Source: Nostoc carneum NIES-2107 (lineage in GTDB: Bacteria > Cyanobacteriota > Cyanobacteriia > Cyanobacteriales > Nostocaceae). From it: a stretch of 64,000 nucleotides of DNA. Below, piece after piece: positions 56,603 through 64,000 of this stretch. The stretch is from positions 3,058,899 through 3,122,898 of the forward strand of contig AP018180.1 of assembly GCA_002368155.1 (NCBI GenBank), written 5' to 3'. How positions within the stretch are numbered: position 1 is the stretch's first letter; every line of letters begins with the position of its first letter. A program made the translations under genes and the position numbers. The notes beneath the pieces are model-generated. The model was not told the origin of the DNA. It made no database searches and saw only the letters and a program-made list of their open reading frames with translations.

Positions 56603-56982
56603 TTCTCTAAGTAACAATGTTGGGTGCAACCTTTGAGACTAATTCGTAATTCGTAATTACAGAAGGCTGACAAAATCTAATACCTCTAGCTTTACAATTT
56701 TTTACTCCCCAATTTCTCACAAGTTTAGTAGTTTAGTTGGTTGGGTTGACGTGAGGAAACCCAACACCGAAATATAGGTTAAGCTTTCAAGACCCATGTT
56801 GGGTTGCGCTGCGCTTAATCCAACCTACATCTGCTATATCTGCTGCTTGTGAGAAATACAGGTATTAAATTGTAGAGAATTAGGATAAATTGTAGAACTC
56901 CGTTTCTTTAAAGAAAGTGGAGTTCTATTCTTTTTAAGAAAGGTAATAGGTTAACTCTAGCCATGAGCCTAATATTATGTGC
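56603..56982. other. Intergenic spacer with GGTTGGGTT inverted repeat
   Basis: At 56735-56828 a pair of arms, TTGGTTGGGTTGACGTGAGG and the near complement ending AATCCAACCTAC, enclose AAACCCAACA/TGTTGGGTT. It is a third, diverged version of the repeat type at 23076 and 37869. GGAGTTCTATTC near 56920 pairs with GAACTCCG upstream. No gene supported. Confidence 0.6.
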
Positions 56983-57255
56983 TTAATAACTGCTACGACC
57001 AGTTAATAAGCCCCATAAGAAAATAGCAATTATTGAGCCAATGACAGCAATAATTAAGCTAGGAATACTGAGAGTAGCAGCAGCAAATATTGATCCTGGT
57101 GGACTCAAGAAAGAAACTAAAGTTCCTCCAATCAAAGCACCAATTATACCTAAAACCATTGTCGAAAGAATTCCGCCACCTTGACGACCTGGGTAAATAG
57201 CTTTAGCTATAGCACCAGCAATAATACCAAGAACAACCCAAGCAAGAAGGTTCAT
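56983..57255 (-). CDS. GlsB/YeaQ/YmgE-family stress membrane protein
   Basis: A 90-residue protein starting MNLLAWVVLGIIAGAIAKAI, with PGRQGGGILSTMVLGIIGAL and a final hydrophobic segment (LIIAVIGSIIAIFLWGLLTG). Three membrane segments with glycine-zipper pattern, as in the transglycosylase-associated/GlsB family. ATG 57255 is the conserved start. Role in envelope stress is by family; mechanism unknown. Last of the stress-type genes. Confidence 0.9.
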   Translation of the reverse strand: MNLLAWVVLGIIAGAIAKAIYPGRQGGGILSTMVLGIIGALIGGTLVSFLSPPGSIFAAATLSIPSLIIAVIGSIIAIFLWGLLTGRSSY

Positions 57256-57695
57256 AATTTTCTGTACCAAATGTAACTACTAGGTTATTGATTACAGTCT
57301 AAAGTGACTTCTGCCATAAGAGATAAGTATCAATTGTAAAAAAAAATTGCCTGATACTTCTTAAAAAATAAATTGCGATATATACCTAGATAAAATTCTG
57401 CAAATAATCATCCAAAAAATAAATTCTAGGCTTGGTATTTGTACTATTTAAGCAACCTAGATATCCAGTTTTTTTTCGCAATTTGAGATTACTAAAAACT
57501 CGCGAAATATCACATACAATTACGGAAAAGAGTAAACAAAATTTAGCATAACTAGCAATTTTCATACATTTTTTGGAAGCAATATATCTTTATAAGTATT
57601 CTGTCAACCCAAAAATGTTGGGTGAAGTTTAAGGAAAGGGTAAGGGATAAAAAAACTGTATTCCCCCTGAACCTTTAACCTTTGTAATTGGTAAC
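57256..57695. other. Intergenic spacer
   Basis: Upstream region of the GlsB-like gene and AT-rich filler. A GTCAACCCAAAAATGTTGGGTG hairpin lies near 57601-57622 (arms ACCCAA... / ...TTGGGT). No gene supported. Confidence 0.45.
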
Positions 57696-57735
57696 AAAAA
57701 ATTGGGGTAATTCTGGGAGACTCCAGAATTACCCC
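57696..57735 (-). terminator. Rho-independent terminator of ftsH
   Basis: GGGGTAATTCTGG (57704-57716) and CCAGAATTACCCC (57723-57735) make a perfect 13-bp stem with a 6-base loop. On the minus strand it is followed by AATTTTTTG (plus-strand A-run 57696-57701), 33 bases past the ftsH stop. Confidence 0.92.
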
Positions 57736-57768
57736 GAATTTAAATTTTAAATTTATAGAAGCGATCGC

Positions 57769-59616
57769 TTATGCAAAAGCGGCAGTTTTGACATCGTTGT
57801 TTGCCAAAATTTCTTGCAATTCATCAGCATCTACTGTTTCTTTGTCAACCAGCATATCCGCGATTTGGTCGAGGATGTGGCGGTTATTGACTAATACTTC
57901 TTTGGCGCGAGCATAAGCTACATCTACCAATTTGCGGACTTCTTCATCAATTGCAGCTGCTGTTTCTTCTGAGAAGTCACGCTCTGACATGATATCGCGG
58001 CCAAGGAACATATTACCTTGCTGACGACCAAGGGCTACAGGCCCTAGTTTGTCACTCATCCCAAAGCGGGTGATCATTTGACGGGCAACACGGGCTACTT
58101 GTTGTAGGTCATTAGAAGCACCAGTGGTAACTTCTTCTTCACCAAAGATTAATTCTTCGGCAATTCGACCACCTAAAGCTACTGCCATTTGGTTTTCCAG
58201 ATAAGCGCGGCTGTATAAGCCAGTGTCCATCCGGTCTTCGCTAGGAGTAAACCAAGTTAAACCACCAGCACGACCGCGAGGAATAATGCTAATTTTTTGT
58301 ACTGGGTCATAATCTGGCATCAACGCACCAACTAAAGCGTGACCGGCTTCGTGATATGCAACCAAAGTCTTGCGCTTTTCGCTCATGACGCGGTCTTTCT
58401 TCTCTGGGCCAGCTAACACGCGGTCAATTGCGTCGTTGATTTCATCCATCGAAATTTCGGTTAAATTCCGCCGTGCTGCTAAAATTGCGGCTTCATTTAA
58501 CAAGTTGGATAAATCTGCACCTGTGAAACCAGGAGTACGGCGAGCAATTCTATCTAAGTCCACATCCTTAGCTAAGGTCTTACCACGAGCGTGAACTTTG
58601 AGAATTTCGCTACGTCCAGCATAGTCGGGACGGTCTACTACTACCTGACGGTCAAAACGACCGGGACGCAACAGCGCTGCATCTAGTACATCAGGACGGT
58701 TGGTAGCAGCGATAATGATGATACCTGTGTTACCTTCAAAGCCGTCCATTTCTGTGAGTAGCTGGTTGAGGGTTTGTTCCCGTTCATCGTTACCACCGCC
58801 TAAACCAGCACCCCGTTGACGACCTACCGCGTCAATTTCATCTATGAAGACAATACAGGGAGCATTAGATTTAGCTTGCTCGAACAAGTCACGGACGCGG
58901 GAAGCACCCACACCCACAAACATTTCTACGAACTCAGAACCAGAGATAGAGAAGAATGGTACCCCAGCTTCCCCAGCAACCGCACGAGCTAGGAGGGTTT
59001 TACCTGTCCCTGGAGGGCCAACGAGTAATACACCTTTAGGAATTTTCGCACCAACAGCGGTAAAGCGATCGGCGTTCTTTAAAAAGTCTACGACTTCATT
59101 TAATTCCAGCTTGGCTTGGTCAATACCAGCGACATCACCAAAAGTAACCTGAGTTTGGGGTTCCATTTGCACTCTGGCTTTAGACTTACCAAAGTTCATG
59201 GCTTGGCTACCAGGGCCACTTTGAGCACGCCGGAGTAAGAAAAATAAGCCTACTAGAAGCAATACTGGGAAAAATAAGCTACTTAATGCCTTAAACCAAA
59301 ATCCTTCGTCGGTTTGAGGCAAAACAGAAATATCAACGCCTTTGGCAGTAAGAGTATTAATTAAGTCAGGGTCATTGACTAGTGTGACTACTTTTTTATT
59401 ACCGTCTCTAGATGTAACCAGGGCTGTAGAACGGTCTGCACTTAAACTGACTTTATCTATTCTGCCTTTTTCAACTTCTTGAATAAATTGGCTGTAACGT
59501 AATGGCTCTCTGCTTTGGGGTTGCTTATCAAAAAATGCTGTTCCCAAAGCAATTACAACTATAAAAAGCAGTGCGTACAGCCCCGCGTTTCTCCATCTTT
59601 TATTCACTGAGGTCAA
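57769..59616 (-). CDS. ftsH: ATP-dependent zinc metalloprotease FtsH
   Basis: A 615-residue FtsH. Two membrane segments (about 10-30 and 112-132, [16 protein letters not shown]) flank a small luminal/periplasmic domain. Walker A is [16 protein letters not shown], Walker [19 protein letters not shown], the second region of homology [20 protein letters not shown] and the zinc site HEAGH. It forms hexamers that pull damaged membrane proteins (photosystem II among them) into the protease chamber. The N-terminal [18 protein letters not shown] looks nearest to the FtsH3 type of Synechocystis, but that subtype call is from memory. Own terminator at 57696. Confidence 0.96.
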   Translation of the reverse strand: MTSVNKRWRNAGLYALLFIVVIALGTAFFDKQPQSREPLRYSQFIQEVEKGRIDKVSLSADRSTALVTSRDGNKKVVTLVNDPDLINTLTAKGVDISVLPQTDEGFWFKALSSLFFPVLLLVGLFFLLRRAQSGPGSQAMNFGKSKARVQMEPQTQVTFGDVAGIDQAKLELNEVVDFLKNADRFTAVGAKIPKGVLLVGPPGTGKTLLARAVAGEAGVPFFSISGSEFVEMFVGVGASRVRDLFEQAKSNAPCIVFIDEIDAVGRQRGAGLGGGNDEREQTLNQLLTEMDGFEGNTGIIIIAATNRPDVLDAALLRPGRFDRQVVVDRPDYAGRSEILKVHARGKTLAKDVDLDRIARRTPGFTGADLSNLLNEAAILAARRNLTEISMDEINDAIDRVLAGPEKKDRVMSEKRKTLVAYHEAGHALVGALMPDYDPVQKISIIPRGRAGGLTWFTPSEDRMDTGLYSRAYLENQMAVALGGRIAEELIFGEEEVTTGASNDLQQVARVARQMITRFGMSDKLGPVALGRQQGNMFLGRDIMSERDFSEETAAAIDEEVRKLVDVAYARAKEVLVNNRHILDQIADMLVDKETVDADELQEILANNDVKTAAFA

Positions 59617-59643
59617 TCCTCCTAATATTTTTCGTGCGATCGC

Positions 59644-59692
59644 TTCTATTTGTCATTTGTCATTTGTTATTTGTGCCTTGTCATTTGTTTTA
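59644..59692. repeat. TGACAAA heptamers upstream of ftsH
   Basis: CATTTGTCATTTGTTATTTG units lie 30-75 bases before the ftsH start, but here they do not supply the start codon. Between this array and 59875 there is only a short CTCTAAAAGAGAG hairpin. Confidence 0.8.
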
Positions 59693-59875
59693 TGAATGAC
59701 TCTGAGTAAATAACTCATGACTGTGGCGAAGCAGGGGTTCCCCTTGAGGTAACTTTAAGTCCCATTCTCAGCAGAACTGGGCTGTTTTGCCACCTTTTGG
59801 TAACGTCTCTAAAAGAGAGGGTGTTTTTAAGAATTATGTTAACTTATCTTAACGTATACCAAAATGGTGACGTTG

Positions 59876-60724
59876 TCATGCTAAAAAAAAACTCCTGAGC
59901 AATTGAAAATTAGAATGGTGAGGATTATATTGTAGCGACCCAACAGGCTGGTGAACGGTATGGATAGGGAGGATTTCCACTACAGAGTTAGTGTAGGCGA
60001 TCGCTGTAAATTCCTTGACTAACTCCATTGTCCAGGGTTCCTCTTTTACCTGTTGCTGCTGGGATTGCAGCCATTTTACAAGCTGCGATCGCACAATTCC
60101 TGGCAAAATTCCCTTAGTTAAAGGCGGTGTCCACCAACAGCCATCCCGCCAACCCCAAAGGTTCCCAGTGCTGGTTTCTAGCCAATTTCCCGCTTGATCA
60201 ACTAAAATCGCTTCTTGAGCAGCTAAACTTAGGCTGATATTTCTGGCTAACCAAGGGCTTAAGTAATTACCAGTTTTATGAGAAGCCAAAGTGCGATCGT
60301 ATTCTGCACTGACAACGGTGCAAACTATGCCATTTACTTGTTTTTCGCTTAAATTTTCTGGTAATAACCTACCCGTTATCCATTCCCGTCCGTCAGGAAA
60401 CAGGGTAATTCTGAGAATTGGGAAATATTGCAACAAAATTTCCGCACCTTGACGTACCCGATTCCAGTCTGGTTGCTGCCAACCAAAAGTTTTGAGCGAG
60501 AATAGTAAGCGATCGCAGTGTAAAGTCCAGTGAGTTAATCTACTATCCAGCGAATTCTCATAAACCCGCATTGTAGTAAAAATCGTCGCCCCATAAAGTA
60601 ACCCTGGATCGTTAATGCTTAATTCTAGGGTTTGGGATTCAATTAATTGACCGTTGTACCAGTAAATCAGATAAATTCGTCTTTCCTCAGCAACTATTTC
60701 GGCTGATTCTAGTACTTCTTCCAT
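59876..60724 (-). CDS. Class IV PLP aminotransferase, PabC-like
   Basis: A 282-residue fold-type IV protein: SINDPGLLYGATIFTTMRVY near the start, the PLP lysine in ASHKTGNYLSPWLAR, and LVDQAGNWLETSTGNLWGWR followed by PPLTKGILPGIVR. The pattern suits 4-amino-4-deoxychorismate lyase (PabC, folate pathway) and the length fits, but D-amino acid or branched-chain aminotransferases share it. The gene ends in FFLA close to a run of T on the coding strand. Upstream is the oxygenase gene on the same strand with a repeat between them. Confidence 0.82.
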   Translation of the reverse strand: MEEVLESAEIVAEERRIYLIYWYNGQLIESQTLELSINDPGLLYGATIFTTMRVYENSLDSRLTHWTLHCDRLLFSLKTFGWQQPDWNRVRQGAEILLQYFPILRITLFPDGREWITGRLLPENLSEKQVNGIVCTVVSAEYDRTLASHKTGNYLSPWLARNISLSLAAQEAILVDQAGNWLETSTGNLWGWRDGCWWTPPLTKGILPGIVRSQLVKWLQSQQQQVKEEPWTMELVKEFTAIAYTNSVVEILPIHTVHQPVGSLQYNPHHSNFQLLRSFFLA

Positions 60725-60749
60725 CCTAAGGGAAGAAATAAAAGTATGT

Positions 60750-60803
60750 TTATTTCTCTGCTAAGGGATTGGAAGTCTCTAAAACCACGCGCCTTAACTC
60801 AGG
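60750..60803 (-). pseudogene. Second copy of an oxygenase gene 3' end
   Basis: Read on the minus strand this reads PELRRVVLETSNPLAEK and stop. It matches the C terminus of the oxygenase gene just upstream (PELRREVLETSNALSREA). The direct repeats are 60768-60803 and 60898-60933, 32 of 36 bases identical, and the 92-bp repeat lies between them. It is a remnant, probably the ancestral gene end displaced by the insert, or the end of a lost tandem copy. Confidence 0.8.
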
Positions 60804-60893
60804 ACGTAGGTTGGGTTGAGGAACGAAACCCAACACCCGCATGGGTTACGCTATCGCTAACCCATCCTACAAATAATTATGCCTCCCTACTTA
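60802..60893 (-). repeat. 92-bp two-hairpin repeat, copy 2
   Basis: Reverse complement of 37869-37960 with one difference in 92 bases. It lies between the two direct copies of the oxygenase 3' end, and its right edge encodes the last residues and stop codon (60877-60893) of the oxygenase gene. Confidence 0.92.
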
Positions 60894-61929
60894 AAGCATT
60901 GGAAGTCTCTAAAACCTCTCGCCGCAACTCAGGGAAAACCTTAGATACCTTACTCAGCACATAATCCCCATAGGTTCCTTGAAAGTCGTGAACGCTAGAC
61001 CCATCCCAACGTTCTGCACGATCGTCTTGGGCTATTACCCCATCTAGGGGAATCGGCTTGACCTCGACATCAAAGTTGGGATCGAAAAAGAAAGGGAACG
61101 AAAGGCGATCGCGTCCTGATAAATTCTGTACCCGATGAGGCGTAGAACGATACAAACCTCTAGTCATGCGATCGAGCATATCGCCAATATTGCAGACAAA
61201 GGAACCGGGGATTGGCGGCGCAGCTACCCAGCGCGATCGCGATTTCACTTGCAATCCGCCGGAATCATCCTGTTTAAGGATAGTTAAAACGCCATAGTCT
61301 GTATGTTCGCCCACACCCCAGCGATTTTCACCATCAGCAGGTGACAAATCTGGAGGATAGTTAAAAATCCGAAATAAGGTGAGGGGATCTGATGTATAAC
61401 GTTCAGCAAAGTAAGATGCTTCTAGCCCTAAGCTGAGAGCAATACCAGCCATTAAAATGTGCCCTAGTTGCGTCATCGCCTCCAAATATTCCAGCAAAGT
61501 TTCGCGGAATAAGGGGATATTCTCAGGGAAGAGATTAGCGCCATGCATAGGGGTATTGGCTTGTACCAGTGGGTGATCGTTTCCTAGTTCTGCACCAAAG
61601 TAAATACCTTCTTTGATATCCGGCTTACCCGATGTCAGTTCGCCCCCAACTGGAAAGTACCCCCGCCAAGCTTTACCACCCAAAGCCATACGGATTGCCA
61701 TTTTAGTTGATAAATCTTGGGCAAAAAACTGGCGGCTGAGTTGTTCTAGCCTTTGCTGCAAGCCTTCATCTACACCATGTCCCACAATATAGAAAAATCC
61801 GCATTCACGACAAGCTTGCCCAATTTCCGATGCTACTTTTAGGCGATCGCCTCTTCCAATCACCAAGGCGGTGATATCAATTAGCGGTACTTGTGAAAAT
61901 CCTTCATCCACAACTTGTAAGCTATTCAT
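60877..61929 (-). CDS. Isopenicillin N synthase-family 2OG-Fe(II) oxygenase
   Basis: A 350-residue non-heme iron dioxygenase. N-terminal DIOX_N region (VPLIDITALVIG, ACRECGFFYIVGHGVDEGLQ). The iron-binding triad is His and Asp in GEHTDYGVLTIL and His in YRSTPHRVQN; RLSFPFFF carries the 2-oxoglutarate arginine. Family members oxidise small molecules, with 2-oxoglutarate as co-substrate; the actual substrate is unknown. The last residues (about ALSREA) are encoded partly by an inserted 92-bp repeat, and a second copy of the 3' end lies beyond it. Confidence 0.9.
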   Translation of the reverse strand: MNSLQVVDEGFSQVPLIDITALVIGRGDRLKVASEIGQACRECGFFYIVGHGVDEGLQQRLEQLSRQFFAQDLSTKMAIRMALGGKAWRGYFPVGGELTSGKPDIKEGIYFGAELGNDHPLVQANTPMHGANLFPENIPLFRETLLEYLEAMTQLGHILMAGIALSLGLEASYFAERYTSDPLTLFRIFNYPPDLSPADGENRWGVGEHTDYGVLTILKQDDSGGLQVKSRSRWVAAPPIPGSFVCNIGDMLDRMTRGLYRSTPHRVQNLSGRDRLSFPFFFDPNFDVEVKPIPLDGVIAQDDRAERWDGSSVHDFQGTYGDYVLSKVSKVFPELRREVLETSNALSREA

Positions 61930-62016
61930 GCTACTATCCTCCTCGTTGTGTGCGGTGAAATTTTTTCATTGGGACTGTCTTCTTCAACTGTGTATCAATC
62001 CAAAATCTAAAATTGA

Positions 62017-62292
62017 ATGATTCGAGCTATTCTGTTTGATTTAGACGGAAATTTATTAGATAGAGATGCCTCTATCAAACATTTTATTGCTCATCAATAT
62101 GACCGATTTCCGGCGGAATTAGCTAAAATTGCCAAACCCGATTATATTAACAGATTTATCGAATTAGATTGCCGTGGGTACGTTTGGAAAGATAAAGTTT
62201 ACCAAACTCTTGTTAGGGAATTTGGCATTGAAGCGCATTGCCTGGGATCGTTGCTTCTTGGTAAAGAAAAGATATCCGCCCTGGTATCTTAG
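62017..62292 (+). pseudogene. Truncated HAD-family hydrolase gene
   Basis: 91 residues beginning MIRAILFDLDGNLLDRDASI, the HAD motif I (DLDGT; here Asn replaces Thr), followed by helical cap sequence up to about residue 74 (VYQTLVREFGIEAH). After that the sequence stops resembling a HAD protein and meets a stop, with motifs II-IV missing. An intact HAD protein has over 200 residues. It is therefore likely a 3'-truncated remnant. The region behind it (62293-62409) shows no remainder. Confidence 0.75.
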
Positions 62293-62409
62293 AGATAAAA
62301 TTTGAGTAATGTTAACTTGCAAATCTTGAATATTTTTCCATAACTTATATTTATTAATATAAAAAGAAAAGATATTTGCTACTACTGATTGAGCAGCATA
62401 AATTAGAGA

Positions 62410-62509
62410 TATAGCAATCCTAAATTATCAAAACCAGATTCATTCCCCACTTTAAAATAGTTAGGCTTCTAAATAATTGCTTTTTTATAACTTAGGGAAT
62501 ATTGCTATA
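62410..62509. mobile_element. Miniature element with TATAGCAATCCTA ends, copy 2
   Basis: 100 bp, TATAGCAATCCTAAATTATC ... TTAGGGAATATTGCTATA. Ends match 38868-38994; the interior is unrelated. It lies shortly after the truncated HAD gene and might have taken part in its break-up. Confidence 0.7.
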
Positions 62510-62534
62510 TCATCCTCAAAATGCAAAACACTTT

Positions 62535-62789
62535 ATGAATGCACATATTACTACTAACCAAATCGACTGGAATCCTATTCTGAGCCGCATGAACTATGCC
62601 ACAGGCCAAAGCTTACCCACTTATCCCGGAGACTTAAAAGCCGCATTACTCAATCATGCTGGACTGACAAGTCATCCCAAGGGTGAGGAAGCGTATCAGC
62701 TAGCCAGAGAAATGGCTCGACTGACGACCTTCTGCGATCCAGAAATTGTGTATTGGTTTTCTCGGCTTGTATCTCTGATGAATGATTAA
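62535..62789 (+). CDS. Conserved small hypothetical protein
   Basis: An 84-residue protein starting MNAHITTNQIDWNPILSRMN. It has even, codon-like composition and a helical C part (EEAYQLAREMARLTTFCDPE, VYWFSRLVSLMND). No domain recognised and no membrane segment. The ATG at 62535 is used rather than in-frame codons inside the miniature element upstream. Function unknown. Confidence 0.6.
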   Translation: MNAHITTNQIDWNPILSRMNYATGQSLPTYPGDLKAALLNHAGLTSHPKGEEAYQLAREMARLTTFCDPEIVYWFSRLVSLMND

Positions 62790-63179
62790 AATCTGGTTGT
62801 TGGGAAGCTAGCTTAAAAATGGTCATTAAGCATGGTAAAGACAGATTTTTATGCTAGATTGTGCCAAAACTGGGTGTGAATGGCTGACTTGACAACGGTA
62901 ATACAATTTTAGATGGGAAATTACAATACTAATGGCTCAATAGGCACACCGGAGAAAGTGCCACATGATGCTAAAATAAGGCGATTTAATACTTAATCAG
63001 CGATCGCTGTTTGGTGTATAAAAATCTTAATATATTTTTTATTCAACGAAAAATACTGACACCGCTCAGGTTTGGATTAGGTGCGTCAACCGTCTCCAGA
63101 ATTAATTCTAGGTAGTTCCGGAAATTGGGTGGAAATTACAGAAAAAGTAGATTAGGACTACTTACGAAGTAACCAGCTC
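62790..63179. other. Intergenic spacer before kinase gene
   Basis: Upstream region of the kinase gene; one HIP1-like GCGATCGC at 63000. No gene, tRNA or strong hairpin seen. Confidence 0.5.
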
Positions 63180-64000
63180 ATGACCCACCACATGATCGGT
63201 AAAGTACTACAAAGGCGTTACCAAATCGTTCAAAGCCTAGGTGCAGGAGTATTTGGACAAACCTATATTGCCGTAGACATAGATTACCCCGAGAACCCTA
63301 AGTGCGTTGTTAAACAGCTCAAAGTGAGCAATTGTCAACCTAGTTACCTGGATGACTTAAGGTTACGTTTTCTCACGGAAACCGAAACTCTCAAGCGTTT
63401 GGAATGTCACGACCAAATTCCCCAACTCATTGCTTGCTTTGAAGAACACGAACGTTTCTATTTAGTGCAAGAGTTTATTGAAGGACATTCATTAACTGAA
63501 GAACTACCCATCAATAAAAAATGTGGTGAGATTTGGAGTGAAGTCCAGGTTGTCGAATTTTTAGAAGATGTTTTAGGAATTTTGGATTTTGTTCACTCTC
63601 AGGGAGTGATCCATTGCGATATCAAACCAGAAAATTTAATTAGACGTGCTGCTGATGGCAAATTAGTACTAATTGACTTTGGTTCCATCCAGCCAGTTGA
63701 TTTTGGTGAGGATACAGAATTACCTATTCAGAATGTTCCGGTTACTTCATTAGGTTATATTCCACCAGAGCAATTTATTGGTCAAACACAGCCTAACAGC
63801 GATATTTATTCTTTAGGTATAATTGCCATCCAAGCTTTAACCGGAATGGCACCATTACAATTTAAATTAGATCCCTATACAAATGAGATTATTTGGCATA
63901 CTCCTCAAACACAAGTTAACGATTATTTAGCTGCTATTCTCAGCCAAATGATCCGCTACGATTACGAAGACCGCTTCCAATCTGCGGGTGAGGTACTGCA
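63180..64000 (+). CDS. Serine/threonine protein kinase, N-terminal part (runs off window)
   Basis: Open from ATG 63180 (MTHHMIGKVLQRRYQIVQSL) to the window edge, 273 codons. Glycine loop LGAGVFGQTYIAVD, ATP-binding Lys in KCVVKQLK, catalytic loop HCDIKPENLI, metal-binding DFGS, and activation-segment end GYIPPEQ. The loop has Cys where RD kinases have Arg, so it belongs to the non-RD type. Cyanobacteria carry many such Hanks-type kinases, often with C-terminal repeats or membrane domains that here lie outside the window. An alternative ATG is at 63192. Confidence 0.92.
   Translation, partial: MTHHMIGKVLQRRYQIVQSLGAGVFGQTYIAVDIDYPENPKCVVKQLKVSNCQPSYLDDLRLRFLTETETLKRLECHDQIPQLIACFEEHERFYLVQEFIEGHSLTEELPINKKCGEIWSEVQVVEFLEDVLGILDFVHSQGVIHCDIKPENLIRRAADGKLVLIDFGSIQPVDFGEDTELPIQNVPVTSLGYIPPEQFIGQTQPNSDIYSLGIIAIQALTGMAPLQFKLDPYTNEIIWHTPQTQVNDYLAAILSQMIRYDYEDRFQSAGEVL

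Noticed and set aside
60746-60964. Plus-strand open frame between PabC-like and oxygenase genes
   Set aside because: It runs antisense through the 92-bp repeat and the duplicated oxygenase 3' end, which explain it.

Overview
The window is chromosomal DNA from a filamentous, probably heterocyst-forming cyanobacterium (Nostocales; Nostoc, Calothrix or Tolypothrix-like). The evidence is the high density of the HIP1 octamer GCGATCGC, many heptameric short tandem repeats (TGACAAA, GGGTAAT and GGGGATT types) in the spacers, cyanobacterial families (SbtA/SbtB, VIPP1, SecA without a zinc tail, TIGR02587/TIGR02588), and an abundance of sensor kinases. No rRNA, tRNA, CRISPR array, prophage or replication origin was seen.

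Layout. 0-2.5 kb: the 5' part of a KDPG aldolase gene, a small membrane protein followed by a PhnD-like binding protein, and a secreted DUF6636 protein. 2.6-5.4 kb: an AIPR-family (abortive infection) gene split by a complete IS630-family element. 5.4-9.9 kb: a Cache sensor kinase, a DUF433/DUF5615 toxin-antitoxin pair, a DUF937 protein and a small phosphatase-like protein. 10-12.1 kb: a compact bicarbonate-uptake operon, sbtA-sbtB plus an exported beta carbonic anhydrase. 12.1-14.6 kb: a Uma2 protein and an AAA ATPase/TOPRIM (DUF3226) pair resembling a split OLD- or PARIS-like defence module. 14.8-23 kb: secA, a RelE-type toxin-antitoxin pair, a diheme cytochrome c and a 1188-residue TPR-CHAT protein.

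23-33 kb: miniature elements, an isochorismatase-like hydrolase coupled to a PAS histidine kinase, rlmN, a 59-residue zinc-ribbon protein, uvrC, a lone receiver protein and a PLP aminotransferase. 33-38.7 kb: thioredoxin, vipp1 and a pspA paralogue, a SPOR-like protein and a pentapeptide protein. 39-51.5 kb: two giant hybrid kinases around a class A beta-lactamase-fold hydrolase, a tiny membrane protein and a SprT-like metallopeptidase. 52.4-57.3 kb: a cluster of stress-type genes (low-temperature-induced-like, Dps, YflT-ChaB fusion, TIGR02587/02588, CsbD, GlsB). 57.7-64 kb: ftsH, a PabC-like aminotransferase, a 2OG-Fe(II) oxygenase with a remodelled 3' end, a truncated HAD gene, a small hypothetical gene and the start of a Ser/Thr kinase gene.

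The strongest new-looking observations are the ATPase/TOPRIM pair, the IS630-broken AIPR gene, a family of miniature elements with CAATAC-type ends and about 10-bp target duplications (one nested in another), a second miniature family with a covarying hairpin, a 92-bp repeat whose one copy supplies the end of a gene, and heptamer repeat arrays that supply start codons, a stop codon and an inter-domain linker.
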